This document shows, in pieces, positions 1 through 9,860 of a stretch of DNA of 64,000 nt. A model generated the notes under the pieces. It worked only from the letters and a program-made list of their open reading frames with translations, was not told where the DNA came from and did not search any database. How positions within the stretch are numbered: position 1 is the first letter of the stretch; every line of letters begins with the position of its first letter. This DNA is from Corythucha ciliata (taxonomy: Eukaryota > Arthropoda > Insecta > Hemiptera > Tingidae): NCBI GenBank assembly GCA_038030265.1, contig CM075943.1:1178001-1242000 (forward strand). Direction: 5' to 3'. The position numbers were made by a program, and so were the translations under genes.

Positions 1-1889
1 GTGGTCCTTTAGAGAGCGAAGGGCTTGTGATTGGTTGGTGAGCGCAACCTACATGACCGGAGCAGTAAATAAGATCAAGTTGATCCCTATGTGCAGGGGG
101 GACCAAACATGGCGGACTGTCAGTACTCGTAGGAACTTATAGAGCCTTATCATTACTGCTGATAAACACATGTCGAAGCGCACAAAAAACTGGTGCGGCA
201 AAGTGAAGACTCCTTCTTAGCGACGCGACGGCGGCGAGAAGCACACGAAAAATCCAGCAGCCGCAGTACGTGCGGCGTTTTCGGCCGCAGTACGTAGCCA
301 AAAACCGAAGTTTTGTCATGTTGCCAGATATTTTTCACACATGAATAATGATCATGAAACTCACTCACACCATCATTCGATAATCGCGGTAAAATTTTGG
401 TAATTTCCGCGATCTGATTCATTGGCTCTCAAACAGGTTTTGGACAATGGGCAGATATTCGTGTTTTAGTGAAAAACAACCCATTTGAGAAGGTTCGTAT
501 TTTGAATGAAAACATTTCTTAGTATTTAAGTTTCCTGCAATGATCAATGGCAAACAACTAGTTTTATCTCTCGACCTTTACGACGAGTGTCTTATTCACG
601 TTGCTCCATTCCGTGGTTTTATGGTTACATAAATTGGATTAATCGCCACTCTTATATGAAAAGAGCAAAATGGGGGAAGCAGACCGGAGACATACGTTTT
701 CCTTAATTTGTAGCGGGTGTCTTCCCCTCCCCTCCTCCCTGCCTTCTAGAACAAAACTCTTTGTTTCACGTCTGGGTACAGATAGGCAAGAATAGTGAGG
801 TGTTGCCCACTTCATTTGACTAAGTAGCAAGTAGGCCCTCAAGAGACACATGATTATAAAGTAGTGGCAATGTGTGCGCTTTTATCGCGAATATTTATGC
901 GTTTGGCTTAGTGCAGAACGAAGGTACTTAACACCTTTTTAGTGATAGAGAGAAAGAGACAGTGCGGGAGGGAAAGAGTCAAGAATGAAAATGCACCGGT
1001 TGTATTGATTGAACCCTCTGGGAAGAAGAAAAATGCTGACATATGGGTCAGGGAATATCAAGCCACAACTTACCTCTTAATCTTTTCTCCATTATCCCTT
1101 TTACTTATTTTCTCACCTTTTGAAATGCTTACAAAGGAGTTTCTATACTTACCTGAAATAAAATAAGTAAAAATTATTAGATTACGCTTAAAAAATTGTC
1201 TATTTAGCAATTGAAGAGTCCTTAGGAGTGGTGATGGGAAACAGTAAGACAGAAGAAAACAAGGGCAGTTTACGTCATTAACACGTCGATTGATAAGAGA
1301 AAGAAATGCTAGAATAATTGACCTTTCGTGAGGCTAATAATGTCCATGTCTAAAAAAATAGCTGTATAGACGTTTCATTGGGAGAGAAGCTTTTATTCGA
1401 TATTTTTCTGGGATAAATTTTTGTGTAAATCAGGGTTAAAGAAAAGAAGCGTATGGTGAAAATATCACGTTTAACATCAATGCATTGTAATTCGCTTCTA
1501 TTCAGTTTTTTTTTTCATCAACCATAGAATTAAATAAAGTACCTGAGGTAAATTTTTCAAGGTAAAGAACATCTTGGCATTTTATTTATAATATTTTCGC
1601 GGGTTTCCTTGGGGAATAGCCAATTGACCGCCTACCTCTTCAACAAAGGAGAGGGTGAGGGCAAGAGAGTTTCTTGTCATCCTAAAATTATTTCAATCCC
1701 TTCAAGAGAGAACGGACTTGAATATTTCCTCACCCGCACTTCTTCTTTCGTTGATTATTCTTTGCCTTGGTAGAAAATGTTGACTTTAAAATGTCGCACT
1801 CGAGTGGCACTTGAATTTATAAGGAAAGTGGCAGGGATACAGGGAGACAGTTTGCATAGTTGCAGATAGTGCAACTTGAATTTAGCTCC
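1..1889. other. No recognised gene or element
   Basis: I see no conserved protein, RNA gene or terminal-repeat element here. The short open frames are non-overlapping with any recognisable motif and have no codon regularity. Composition is mixed AT-rich, with a few pyrimidine tracts near 700-750 and 1090-1130. It may be intergenic or intronic host DNA, or repeats too decayed to recognise. Confidence 0.6.
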
Positions 1890-2408
1890 TTAGGGTGTGT
1901 TCATAGTGAATCACCTTCACTGCGATACCTCGATGAGCGATGCCCCGATGAAACATCGATGAAGAACAAACATCAATAATTGTATGGGACTGTTCATAGT
2001 GAAGCACCCTCACTGCGATGTGATCTTCGATACCTCGCTACTATCATCGATGATTTGAACCATATGGTTCCTTGACCCCCCTCCCGTCCGTTGCCTTTTT
2101 TTTTTTCTTTTCAAAATCTTTTAAAGTCCACCTTCAGACAATTTACGTAAGTCACGAACACCTGTCCCCTTCAAGCTTTAACCCTAATTAAAAAAAAAAA
2201 AAAGCAACGGTCAGGAGGGGGGTCGAGGAACCATATGGTTCAAATCATCGGTGATAGTAGCGAGGTATCGAAGATCTCATCGCAGTGAGGGTGCTTCACT
2301 ATGAACAGTCCCATACAATTATTGATGTTTGTTCTTCATCGATGTTTCATCGGGGCATCGCTCATCGAGGTATCGCAGTGAAGGTGATTCACTATGAACG
2401 CACCCTTA
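1890..2408. mobile_element. Foldback MITE, Harbinger-like (TTA target duplication)
   Basis: Two long arms (about 1893-2094 and 2203-2405) are near-perfect reverse complements around a T-rich and A-rich centre. The ends read GGGTGTGTTCATAG and CTATGAACGCACCC and are flanked by TTA at 1890-1892 and 2406-2408. A 3-bp TTA duplication and a G-rich terminus fit PIF/Harbinger-type non-autonomous elements; that family assignment is inference. Each arm contains two direct versions of the same terminal word (GTTCATAGTGAA...CACTGCGAT), at about 1900 and 1990 on the left, so an element-like end is repeated inside the arm. No transposase is encoded. Confidence 0.8.
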
Positions 2409-2876
2409 CACTCACACATACGTTTAGGACTCAGAAAAAAATAAACAGATTTCTCATTAAACTGTTTTTTTCCCACACTGCTCGTGGTGCAGACTCGTTC
2501 GGAGAGTCTATACATAGGAAATAGTTAGATAGAGGGGCGGAGTTACTTCGAACTCTCAAACTCCATTATCCTAGTGGGGGTGGTCTTTATCGTGAGCAAA
2601 TATTCGCTTAGGCAAAAAAGGTCTTCTTCTGAAAAAATAAATAAATAAATAAAAATACTAGTAACAATAAGGGAGTCCAATATAGGAAAATAGCTTCTGC
2701 ATAAAATCATTTTATGGAAATTGAATAATCGAAGGAGAGATTCCAACGCGATTTGTGTTGCTTCTTTGATAACAACTAATAAATTCAGGGGCTGGAGAAA
2801 AAGAATCAGAACGTCAAAAATAATAACTTCACGCGTCATGGGGATACAATGAATTATTGGACGACCATTACGTGAT
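2409..2876. other. No recognised gene; short AAAT microsatellite
   Basis: No supported gene. An (AAAT)n run occurs at about 2633-2656. The minus-strand open frame across 2543-2968 has a low-complexity hydrophobic translation and runs into the adjacent LTR, so I treat it as chance. Confidence 0.6.
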
Positions 2877-2881
2877 GTTAC

Positions 2882-3005
2882 TGTTGGTAGCAGAGTCGTG
2901 AACGAATGAAACAGAAACACTATTTTTTTTTTTAGGACAACAAAAAACTTGAATAAAATATGATCCATATGTTGGAGGCTGTGTACAAAATTACCCAGTC
3001 CAACA
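2882..3005 (-). repeat. Copia 3' LTR of composite element
   Basis: 124 bp with perfect TGTTGG/CCAACA short inverted ends. It matches 7329-7452 with about three substitutions (within the T-run, aggacA/aggacC, and catatG/catatA). It lies directly downstream, in element orientation, of a G-rich polypurine tract and the Copia RNase H reading frame, so it is the 3' LTR on the minus strand. Confidence 0.93.
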
Positions 3006-3017
3006 CACCCCCCTTAA
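3006..3017 (-). promoter_or_regulatory. Copia polypurine tract
   Basis: On the minus strand TTAAGGGGGGTG abuts the 3' LTR. Position and purine content are as expected for the plus-strand primer of an LTR retrotransposon. Confidence 0.8.
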
Positions 3018-3042
3018 TTTTGTATTTAAAAAGGGTTTAAAA

Positions 3043-3585
3043 TCAAGATGTCACCATCTGACTTTTGAAGTTTGCAAATTTGGTAGTATGAAGCGGCTTA
3101 GTGAGCAAATCAGCAAGTTGTTGGTTCGTAGGACAATATTGAACATTGATGATCTTCTTGTCGGATAGTTCTTTTATGAAATGAAATCTAACGTCAATGT
3201 GTTTACTTCTTCTGTTGAAATTTCCTTTTTTGATTAGACTTATGGCACTCTGATTATCAAATTTGATGGTCGCTCTGATAGTTTTGTTTGTCATTTCTTC
3301 ATACAGGCTCTTTAAATATACAACTTCTTTAGAGCATTCCAATGTAGCGATATATTCACTCTCAGTGCTTGATGTTGCAACGATAGGCTGCTTCTTGGAA
3401 CTCCAGCTTATTGGCCCACCAGCGAAATAGATTATGTAACCCGAAGTGATTTTTCTAGTTTCTGGATCCCCGGCGTAATCTGAGTCGCAATAAGCTGTGA
3501 TTTCGTCTGTCGGATTTCGCGAATAGCGAATACCTTCATGTACTGTGCCTTTCAGGTATTTCACGGCCCTTTTTAAGTTCAAAAG
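3043..3585 (-). pseudogene. Copia RNase H C-terminal fragment
   Basis: The translation carries Ty1/copia RNase H hallmarks: YCDSDYAGD, a SGYIIYFAGGPISWSSKKQ stretch, STESEYIA, the KHIDVRFHFIKE helix and the terminal ADLLTKPL motif. It is the last roughly 180 residues of a Copia polyprotein ending just before the polypurine tract. The frame has no ATG start and begins at the junction with the gypsy LTR at 3586, so it is a stump of a truncated polyprotein. Upstream RT, integrase and protease of this Copia are absent from the window. Confidence 0.9.
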
Positions 3586-3723
3586 TGTGATAAAATAGAC
3601 CTTTCAGAGTTAAGGCTTTATTGATCTCAAAATGAGAATGATTTAAAAGATAAAACAATTAGGAAAATAATCATGTGGAAAGGGAGGACTGGAGGGATTC
3701 ATAATTCATAAAATATCATGACA
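3586..3723 (-). repeat. Gypsy-1 3' LTR
   Basis: On the minus strand this 138-bp block starts TGTCATGATATTTT and ends TATTTTATCACA. It follows the gypsy stop codon and a polypurine tract (3724-3734). Its last third resembles the LTR of the gypsy at 27846-36587 (shared AAAGCCTTAACT and AGGTCTA words), so the two belong to related families. No partner 5' LTR exists near 7080-7200, showing that the 5' end of this gypsy is missing. Confidence 0.8.
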
Positions 3724-3734
3724 TTCTCCCCGGG
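3724..3734 (-). promoter_or_regulatory. Gypsy-1 polypurine tract
   Basis: Minus strand CCCGGGGAGAA directly precedes the LTR start TGTCATG. The equivalent tracts of the other two gypsy elements in the window (36464-36474, 19559-19566) are similarly G-rich and end in GAA. Confidence 0.75.
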
Positions 3735-6700
3735 TTAATTTAAAATAAAATCATCAAATTTTGTAGGGAGTTTCCGTATTCTTGTTGATCTTCGTATTCG
3801 ATCTTGAATCTCATCTCCTGGGGGATCGACGTTTTCCTCTTGATCAGTATCAGCTTCGTCTACTTCTTCTGGAGTTTCTGAGTCTTCTTGGACTTGATTT
3901 TCCCGCTCTTCGTTCGTTCCATCTCCTGCTGGGGCTAAATGCCTCAATGAAACAGTAGTTTCTCTCCCGTCTAGTAGTCGCACTCTTGCGAATCTTGGAT
4001 TGACGTCGACAGGGTCTACCTCTTGGACTAGCGGGTCAAACTTACTGAGCCGAACAAACTTTTTCATTAAAGCTTTGCTTTGTGGTTTAAGCCAGGTAGG
4101 CAAAGATTCTCCGTTTGAGGATCTTCTTTGATGCTTGAACATTCGCTCATGTGGTGTTTCATTCGTCGATGTGCACAAGAGAGATCGAATGGAGTGGAGT
4201 GCATCAGTGAGAACGGCTTCCCACTGGGCAACGCTGAGCTTTTTTTTTTTAGGCCGAGCATAATGGTTCGCCATATTGTACCATTTTCCCTTTCGACCTG
4301 CCCATTGCCCTGTCGGTTGTAAGCTGAAGAATTAGATGTCGCTATCCCTCTGGAGTGTAGAAAATCTGTCATTTCCTTCGAAATAAATGAAGATCCCCTA
4401 TCAGAATGAATGTAGCATGGCATGCCAAATATCGAGAACAACTCGGTAAGGTGGCCAATAACGGTAGTAGAAGATGTATCAGGGCATGGATAAGCGAACG
4501 GAAATCTTGAAAATTCGTCGATATTATAATTAAAAGATATTTATTACGAGAGCTTGATGGGAGAGGCCCTTTAAAGTCGATGCTTAAGCGTTCAAACGGA
4601 AAAGTTGCTTTAATCAACTTGTTTTTGTCATTCTTATATAATCTTGGTTTCACTTCCATACAGCTAGGACATGAAGCAGTAACTTTTCGAACTTCTTCCA
4701 CAGAAAAGGGAAGATTATGGGTCCTCACCCAGTGGAACATTCGTGTAACTCCTGGATGGCAAAGGTCACAGTGCAGGGAATAAAGCTTTGAACTTGATGT
4801 AAGAGCGCACGACCGCGAAAATGCGTCGGCCACTTTATTATCTTTTCCTGGCCTGTACACGATATCGAAATTATAACAAGAAAGTTCGAGCCTCCATCGC
4901 TGAATCTTTTCGTTTTTGATCTTATTTTTGTGTTTTAAATCGAACATGAAAGACACCGACCTTTGATCCGTGATGATCGTGAATAATTTCCCTAAAAGAA
5001 AATGCTTCCACTTCTTTAAGGCCCCAACTATAGCGTACGCTTCTTTTTCAACGGCAGCATGATTTAATTCTGCATTGCTCAATTTTTTCGAGAAAAATGC
5101 GACTGGCCTGTTTGACTGAGATAGTACTGCTGAGATTGAATGATCAGAGGCATCAGTCTCGACTACGAAAGGGAGATTCGGATCAATTACAGTAACGAGA
5201 GAGTGAGATATTTCCTTTTTCAAGTTGTTAAATTCCGAGAGAGCTTCACTAGTCAGCGGAAATTCTCTGGTATTTAAGAGATTTTTAACCTTTTCAGAGT
5301 AGTTTGCTACCCACTTAGAATAGTGCGCAAATAATCCAACAGTTCGTTCGAGCATCTTTTTATTTGCTGGAGGTTGGAGTTCCAGGAGTGGTCTTAAACG
5401 TTCAGGATCTGAAGAAATTGCTTGATTTTCAATTTTATAACCAAGTAAAGTTATGCTAGACAGACCGTATTTACTTTTGCTTTCATTAATTGTGAAGCCA
5501 TACTTTTTAACCGCATTTAGAAATTTTGCTAAATTCAGGTCATGTTCTTCCTTGCTTTTCCCACAAACTGTGATATCATCTAAATAAATGAATGTATTAT
5601 TGAGCTGTTCTTTTGTAACTAGTTCGTCCATAACCCGCTGGAAAGCTGGCACCCCATTTGTTAAACCAAAAGCTAGGCGACAAAAATGATATAGCTTTTC
5701 ATCCGCCTCAAACGCAGTGTAAGGCCGATCTTCAAGTCTTAAAGGCACCTGATGATATGCACTCTTCAAGTCTACCGTGCTAAAGAACTTATTTTGGGCA
5801 ACCCTTTGCACTATTCCTTCCAAGTCTGGAACAGGATAAGCGTCTAACCGAGTGAATTTGTTAATCGTTTGCGAGTAATCTATAACCATTCTTTTTTTAT
5901 GGCTTTCCGATTTGACTACAAAAGCTTGCGCCCTCCACGGTGACCTACTCTCTTCAACTATCCCGTCTGCTAAAAGTTTTTTTACTTCCTCTCGTATGAA
6001 AGCGACGTCGTCAAATGAATGTTTGCGGGATTTAGTGGCTATTGGAGTGACATTTCGTGTTGGATTTTTAAAAACTTCGGGGGGCTCTATTTTCGCATGA
6101 AACAAAGCATTAACTTTTAATGGTGGTTTATCTCCTCCGAAACTAAATCCAAGTTCAGAATGTTTCTTTAATAAATCGTGGCCAACAATAATATCGCAAC
6201 AAAATTTTGGTAAAACAGAAATTTTGACTTTGCCGTAGTGATGGTTAAGGAGTGAAATGGGTACTTCATAGCACTGAGTTATGTCCGTAGTATGACTGAC
6301 CGAGGCCATCGACACTGCACTCCTGGTAGGAAATAAAGGAAACTTATGTTTTTCAACAAATGCTTCTGAGACAAAAGTCTCCGAACTACCGGTATCAATT
6401 AGAGCTAAAGTTGAAATTCCACCCACCTTAACTGGAACCATAGTTTTGTCCAGAGCTGAGACAGAGGCGAGTACAGCCGTGTGCGCTGATGTCGATGAAT
6501 TTTTCTTTGAACGGCAAACCTTGGCATAATGGCCTTTCTTCAAACATGATTTGCAGATTGCTTCTTTCGCGGGGCATAGTTCTCGAGAGGATGCGGTGTT
6601 CAAGCTTGAAAACTGTTGACTTTGTTTGTGAGCCGACTCTAGCGCCCTGGCATTGTTAGATGCTTCTTGTAACGACAACTGATTGTGCTCCAAAAGACGT

Positions 6701-7080
6701 GTGCGAATTGAGTTTGAAACCAAGCCATTTATGAACGAATCCCGAATGAAATAGTCGCGATGCTGTTCCGATGTTACAGCCTTGAAATCACAGTCCTTTG
6801 CTAGTAGATCCAAAGCCTGTAGATATTGATCGACCGATTCATCATCTCGTTGCTTTCTCATGGCTAGGGCGTGCCGCGCAAAAATGTCGTTCTTCGGCTT
6901 CAAGTATATTCTGTTTAGGTATTCAAGCGCCGATTCGAATGTTTGACACTCCGAAATGAATTGATACACCGGATGAGACAAATGATTGATTAGAAGACGC
7001 AATTTGTCTTGATCTTCCAACTTGACGCCCGGCAAATTCATAGAATCAAGAAAGTTCTGAAAAGTTTTCGGTTCCCTCGA
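3735..7080 (-). pseudogene. Gypsy-1 gag-pol polyprotein (5' truncated, frameshifted)
   Basis: The main frame (7041-4369, 890 residues) holds, in order, the end of gag with one CCHC knuckle (CKSCLKKGHYAKVC), an aspartic protease (ALIDTGSSETF), RT with FSTVDLKSAYHQVPL and the catalytic YLDD in place of the commoner YVDD, RNase H with ETDASD, and the integrase HHCC zinc finger (HCDLCHPG ... CPSC) followed by the first catalytic Asp (SIDFKG). Frameshifts then move the frame: the second Asp (HSDRGSSF) and catalytic Glu (QVERENG) are in 4441-4067, and the C-terminal tail in 4274-3735. One shift falls in a run of 12 T at about 4240. The gag N-terminus is absent. Particle formation and replication cannot be supported by this copy. 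Confidence 0.9.
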
Positions 7081-7198
7081 CGATATTAATTAAACCCTTC
7101 GACTCAAATATTATGTTAATTTCGAATTTCCAAAGAGGAAACGATGCCGAATCGGTAAGTTTTTCAATATTATTTACGACGACCTCGAACTCACCCAT
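7065..7198 (-). pseudogene. Copia gag N-terminal fragment
   Basis: An ATG at 7198 opens a frame beginning MGEFEVVVNNIEKL and continuing with SFPLWKFEI and LINIVEGTE. This matches the start of Ty1/copia gag proteins (a tryptophan-lysine-phenylalanine block soon after the start, then an INIV.G strand). After about 44 codons the sequence becomes gypsy gag in another frame; the switch lies near 7065-7080 around GAGGGAACCGAAAA. It is a stump joined to gypsy, not a functional gene. Confidence 0.8.
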
Positions 7199-7313
7199 TT
7201 CTTCGATCTTTCGTTTTACGTTTTAACTCTCTTGCGTCTTATTCGTTTTACGTCTTAGCTTTTTTTGAACTGCCACTCTTCTGTAATCGTTCACAATCAC
7301 GCTTTTAATTGGA

Positions 7314-7328
7314 CCTGGGCCCATAACC
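7314..7328 (-). promoter_or_regulatory. Copia primer-binding site (initiator Met tRNA type)
   Basis: On the minus strand GGTTATGGGCCCAGG begins immediately after the 5' LTR. Drosophila copia has essentially this word and primes from an internal fragment of initiator Met tRNA. The second Copia in the window has GGTTATGGGCGCC at the same position. Confidence 0.85.
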
Positions 7329-7452
7329 TGTTGGTAGCAGAGTCGTGAACGAATGAAACAGAAACACTATTTTTTTTATTAGGACCACAAAAAACTTGAA
7401 TAAAATATGATCCATATATTGGAGGCTGTGTACAAAATTACCCAGTCCAACA
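7329..7452 (-). repeat. Copia 5' LTR of composite element
   Basis: 124 bp, partner of 2882-3005. It is followed (minus strand) by the primer-binding site and the gag leader, and bordered outside by the GTTAC duplication at 7453-7457. Confidence 0.92.
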
Positions 7453-7631
7453 GTTACCTCACTCTTTCATGGAGAAAGTTTGGTGTTATCTACTCCTTGG
7501 CGACCCTTTACAGAAAGTTGAATTGGCTGGAAGACTTTTGTGGCTTGCTATCGCTATGTAACGTGACGATTCATCAAAATTAATCTTTGATAAATTAATA
7601 ATTGGCAATTATTATTATTGTGTCGATTAGA

Positions 7632-7770
7632 CTTAGGGATGGAATCGGGCCGGGCCCGGCCGGGCTTCGACTCAAAATCGGCCCGGCCCAAGGCCAGACG
7701 TTTGCGGCCCGGCCCGAAGCCCTGCCCGAGTCTGGAAACTTCGGGCCGGGCCGGGCCAGCCCGAGTTTTT
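7632..7770. repeat. GC-rich GGCCCGG word array with hAT-like end
   Basis: A locally extreme GC patch in AT-rich DNA made of overlapping GGGCCGGGCC / GGCCCGGCC words in both orientations. It starts TTAGGGATGGAATCGGGCC, which resembles the YAGNGATG-type ends seen beside three other short-word arrays in this window. I infer a subterminal array of a hAT-like element; the other end is not visible. Confidence 0.45.
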
Positions 7771-8183
7771 TACGCTTGCATAAATAGAGCATAAATCTGC
7801 ACTCCAATGCAATGGCTAAAAAGCCCGCATTCCAGCAATCACATGTACTTCGAGAGCGAGGAAAAAACACCAAATATGTTAGGGAGAAGAATTTTTCACA
7901 AAAGCACGCCTTTGCCTTGAACAAACGCTCGCTGCGTGGCTGTTGAGCTTTTTCGGTTCACACACTCTGGTGGACATTTCTCCCACAAGTCACCTTTTAG
8001 CGCTACAGGAGGGGAGTTGGACTAGACTCACGACTCCAAGGGTAGCACAATAAGCTACCTATAGGCTTCCTAAGCCTAAATTGCCCCCGCCCTCCAGATG
8101 AGATTGACCAGACGTAGACTTGAGCTTTTTGGTGAAAAGAGGTAATCTCTCCATGTTTAAAGAGTCTTTATTTCTTAATTTGT

Positions 8184-8216
8184 GACCGTGGTTTCGGTCG
8201 ACTATACCATCTTCAG
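8184..8216 (-). ncRNA. Hammerhead-ribozyme-like core (left arm)
   Basis: Read on the minus strand: CTGAAGA, then a short stem (GGT ... ACC), GAAAC, a four-base loop and GGTC. CUGANGA, GAAA and a GUC cleavage triplet with a 1-bp stem III are the elements of the minimal hammerheads described in Penelope-like elements. An unpaired U sits between CUGANGA and stem II, so catalytic competence is doubtful. Sequence motif only. Confidence 0.4.
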
Positions 8217-8371
8217 ATAAGGTTTAGAGCGTAAAAACCACTCTTGCCACATGACTTTTACTAAAACGAGCCGTGATCACAGGCTACACATGAGCCTGTC
8301 GGATTAGCCTGTGATCACTGCTCGTTTTACTGAAAGTCGTGTGAAGAGGGTGGTTCTTACGCCCTAAACTT

Positions 8372-8413
8372 TGTTTGAAGATGGTCTAGCTCTAGTGGAC
8401 CGAAACGATGGTC
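8372..8413 (+). ncRNA. Degenerate hammerhead-like core (right arm)
   Basis: The counterpart of 8184-8216 in opposite orientation. It keeps GAAGA, a stronger stem II (GGTC ... GACC), GAAAC, a GATG loop and GGTC, but the first core base has changed (TTGAAGA instead of CTGAAGA), which should inactivate a true hammerhead. Confidence 0.35.
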
Positions 8414-8615
8414 ACGAATTAATAAAGACACTTCAAACGTGGAGAAATTAGCCTTTTTCACCAAAAAACTTGAGTCATCCAAACTGCACTACCTCACCTC
8501 GCATCATTACAATGAGACGATCAATGAGATTGAAAATCGCTCGTCTCCAGGAAATTCCGCACTCGCGTATGATCTTGCTTTAATACTTAAGTCGTCGAAA
8601 AAGCGAGAATTTTCA

Positions 8616-8755
8616 ATAGCGATGAGCAAAAATGGTCTTGGTCTTCTCGCGAGACTCTTGCAGCAAGACCAAGACCAAGACGCAAGACCAATACTCACTA
8701 ACAGCTGCAAGACCAAGACTGTGTTGCAAGAGTCTTGCGAGTCTTGCAAAAAGAA
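8616..8755. repeat. CAAGAC/GTCTTG word array
   Basis: A patch of hexamer-like words CAAGAC and GTCTTG in both orientations (for example CAAGACCAAGACCAAGAC near 8664). It begins TAGCGATGAGCAAAAATGG, comparable with the hAT-like ends beside the arrays at 7632, 21873 and 59775. Open frames across it are by-products of the repeat. Confidence 0.5.
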
Positions 8756-8759
8756 GTTC

Positions 8760-9860
8760 TGCTTTTAAAAACCGAATTCTGTGGGTTTTGCTCTTCCAAG
8801 AACACATTTTGCTGATTTGCCTCCTTTATAACCTAGTTTTGACGATTTTTGCATCATCAAAAACAAATTTTCGTTTCTTTAGCTCTTTATTTGTTCTAGA
8901 AAGAAAAAGAAGGAATGAAGGGGAGAGAAGGTTTTCGGTTGGTTCCAAAAAGAACGACATTTTGTGATTTTTGATTTTTCTAACCCCAATTTCACCGGAA
9001 ATTTTCAGTCTGCCATAACAAAAGTCTCAGAATTGGCACCTTCAAAATCCAATTTCACAGATTCTTGCCATTTTGGACCCCGCAATTTCGCGAATTTACC
9101 CGTTATTAAATAGCAAATTACGTAGTTTTAGCTCTTATTGAAATCAGTTTTTTACAGATTTGGCTCTTCAGAAAACTTATTTCGCTCTTTTCAAACCCCA
9201 AGTCCTGGATTTGGCTCAATTCAAACCCAAATATAAATGCCCCAATTTTTGTATATTTAAACTCTTTCAAAACGTAATTTCGTGAATTTGGCTCCTTCAA
9301 AAACTCACAGATGTTTGCCATATAAAAACAAACGTGAGTTTGGCTCTTTCTGAAATCTGTTCCACGGGTTCGGCCATTTATAAAAACTAAATAGTCGAAA
9401 AACGAAAAAAACAAATTTCGTGATTTTGGCGCTCAACCATATTTTCGCTCTTCCACAACCAAATGTCACCGATTTTGCCCCTTTGATAGCAAACTTCACG
9501 GATTTTAGCCATTTAAATTTCCAGCCATTCTAATTTCGCGCATTTTCATAATTTAAAAAAAAAAAAACAATTTTTGTGGCCTTTGTTCTTTCTGGAATCA
9601 GTTATACAGATTTCGCTGTTTCGAAAACCAAACGTTGCTCTTTCAAAAAAGAAATTCACGGAATTTGGCTGGTTCAAATACCAAATTTCGTCATTTCGGC
9701 CATCGGCTCTCATAAACGTCAGTTTCGTGGATGTCCGCTCTTTCAGAGTCAAATTTTGCGAATTTGGCTCCTAGAAACTCCAGTTTTTGGAAGTTTTGCT
9801 ATTTCAAAAGCCTTTGTTGTGCACTTCCTCACCTTATTTCTGAACCAAAACCTGACTCGT
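8760..9860. repeat. Degenerate tandem array A (AATTTCG..GATTTGGCTCTTTC)
   Basis: About 1.1 kb made of strongly diverged units of roughly 30 bp whose consensus by eye is a run of A, then AATTTCGCGAATTTGGCTC, then TTTCA. Individual copies share only part of the word (for example TTCGTGATTTTGGCGCTC, TCACGGATTTTAGCC). The same style recurs at 14430-14776 and 21960-22140. Not coding: the frames through it have no conserved pattern. Confidence 0.6.

Larger units (their letters stand above)
2877..7457 (-). mobile_element. Composite LTR element: Copia ends enclosing a Gypsy body
   Basis: The outer boundaries are two 124-bp LTRs (2882-3005 and 7329-7452) starting TGTTGG and ending CCAACA, flanked by a matching 5-bp duplication GTTAC (2877-2881, 7453-7457). 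Reading on the minus strand: 5' LTR, Met-tRNA-like primer site, a Copia gag start (7198 to about 7070), then an abrupt switch to Ty3/gypsy gag-pol (about 7075 to 3735), the gypsy 3' LTR (3723-3586), then the Copia RNase H end, polypurine tract and 3' LTR. The Copia gag remainder, protease, integrase and RT, and the gypsy 5' LTR with its gag N-terminus, are missing. LTRs differ at about 3 of 124 positions. Either a nested gypsy insertion suffered one large deletion, or the composite arose by template switching. Confidence 0.85.
8155..8440. mobile_element. Foldback repeat whose arms hold hammerhead-like cores
   Basis: Imperfect arms of roughly 120-130 bp (about 8160-8280 and 8300-8437) are reverse complements, including GTCTTTATT...AATT.GTGACC, CATCTTCAGA/TTTGAAGATG and the GTGATCACAGGCTA centre. 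Motifs of the CTGAAGATGG...ACCGAAAC type are common in Penelope-like retroelement terminal repeats; the link is inference. No RT or GIY-YIG frame is present. Confidence 0.6.

Noticed and set aside
2543..2968. Minus-strand 141-codon frame
   Set aside because: Low-complexity hydrophobic translation that crosses the edge of a Copia LTR and its target duplication.
8439..8967. Overlapping plus and minus frames near 8440-8970
   Set aside because: They are produced by the CAAGAC word array and the start of degenerate array A.
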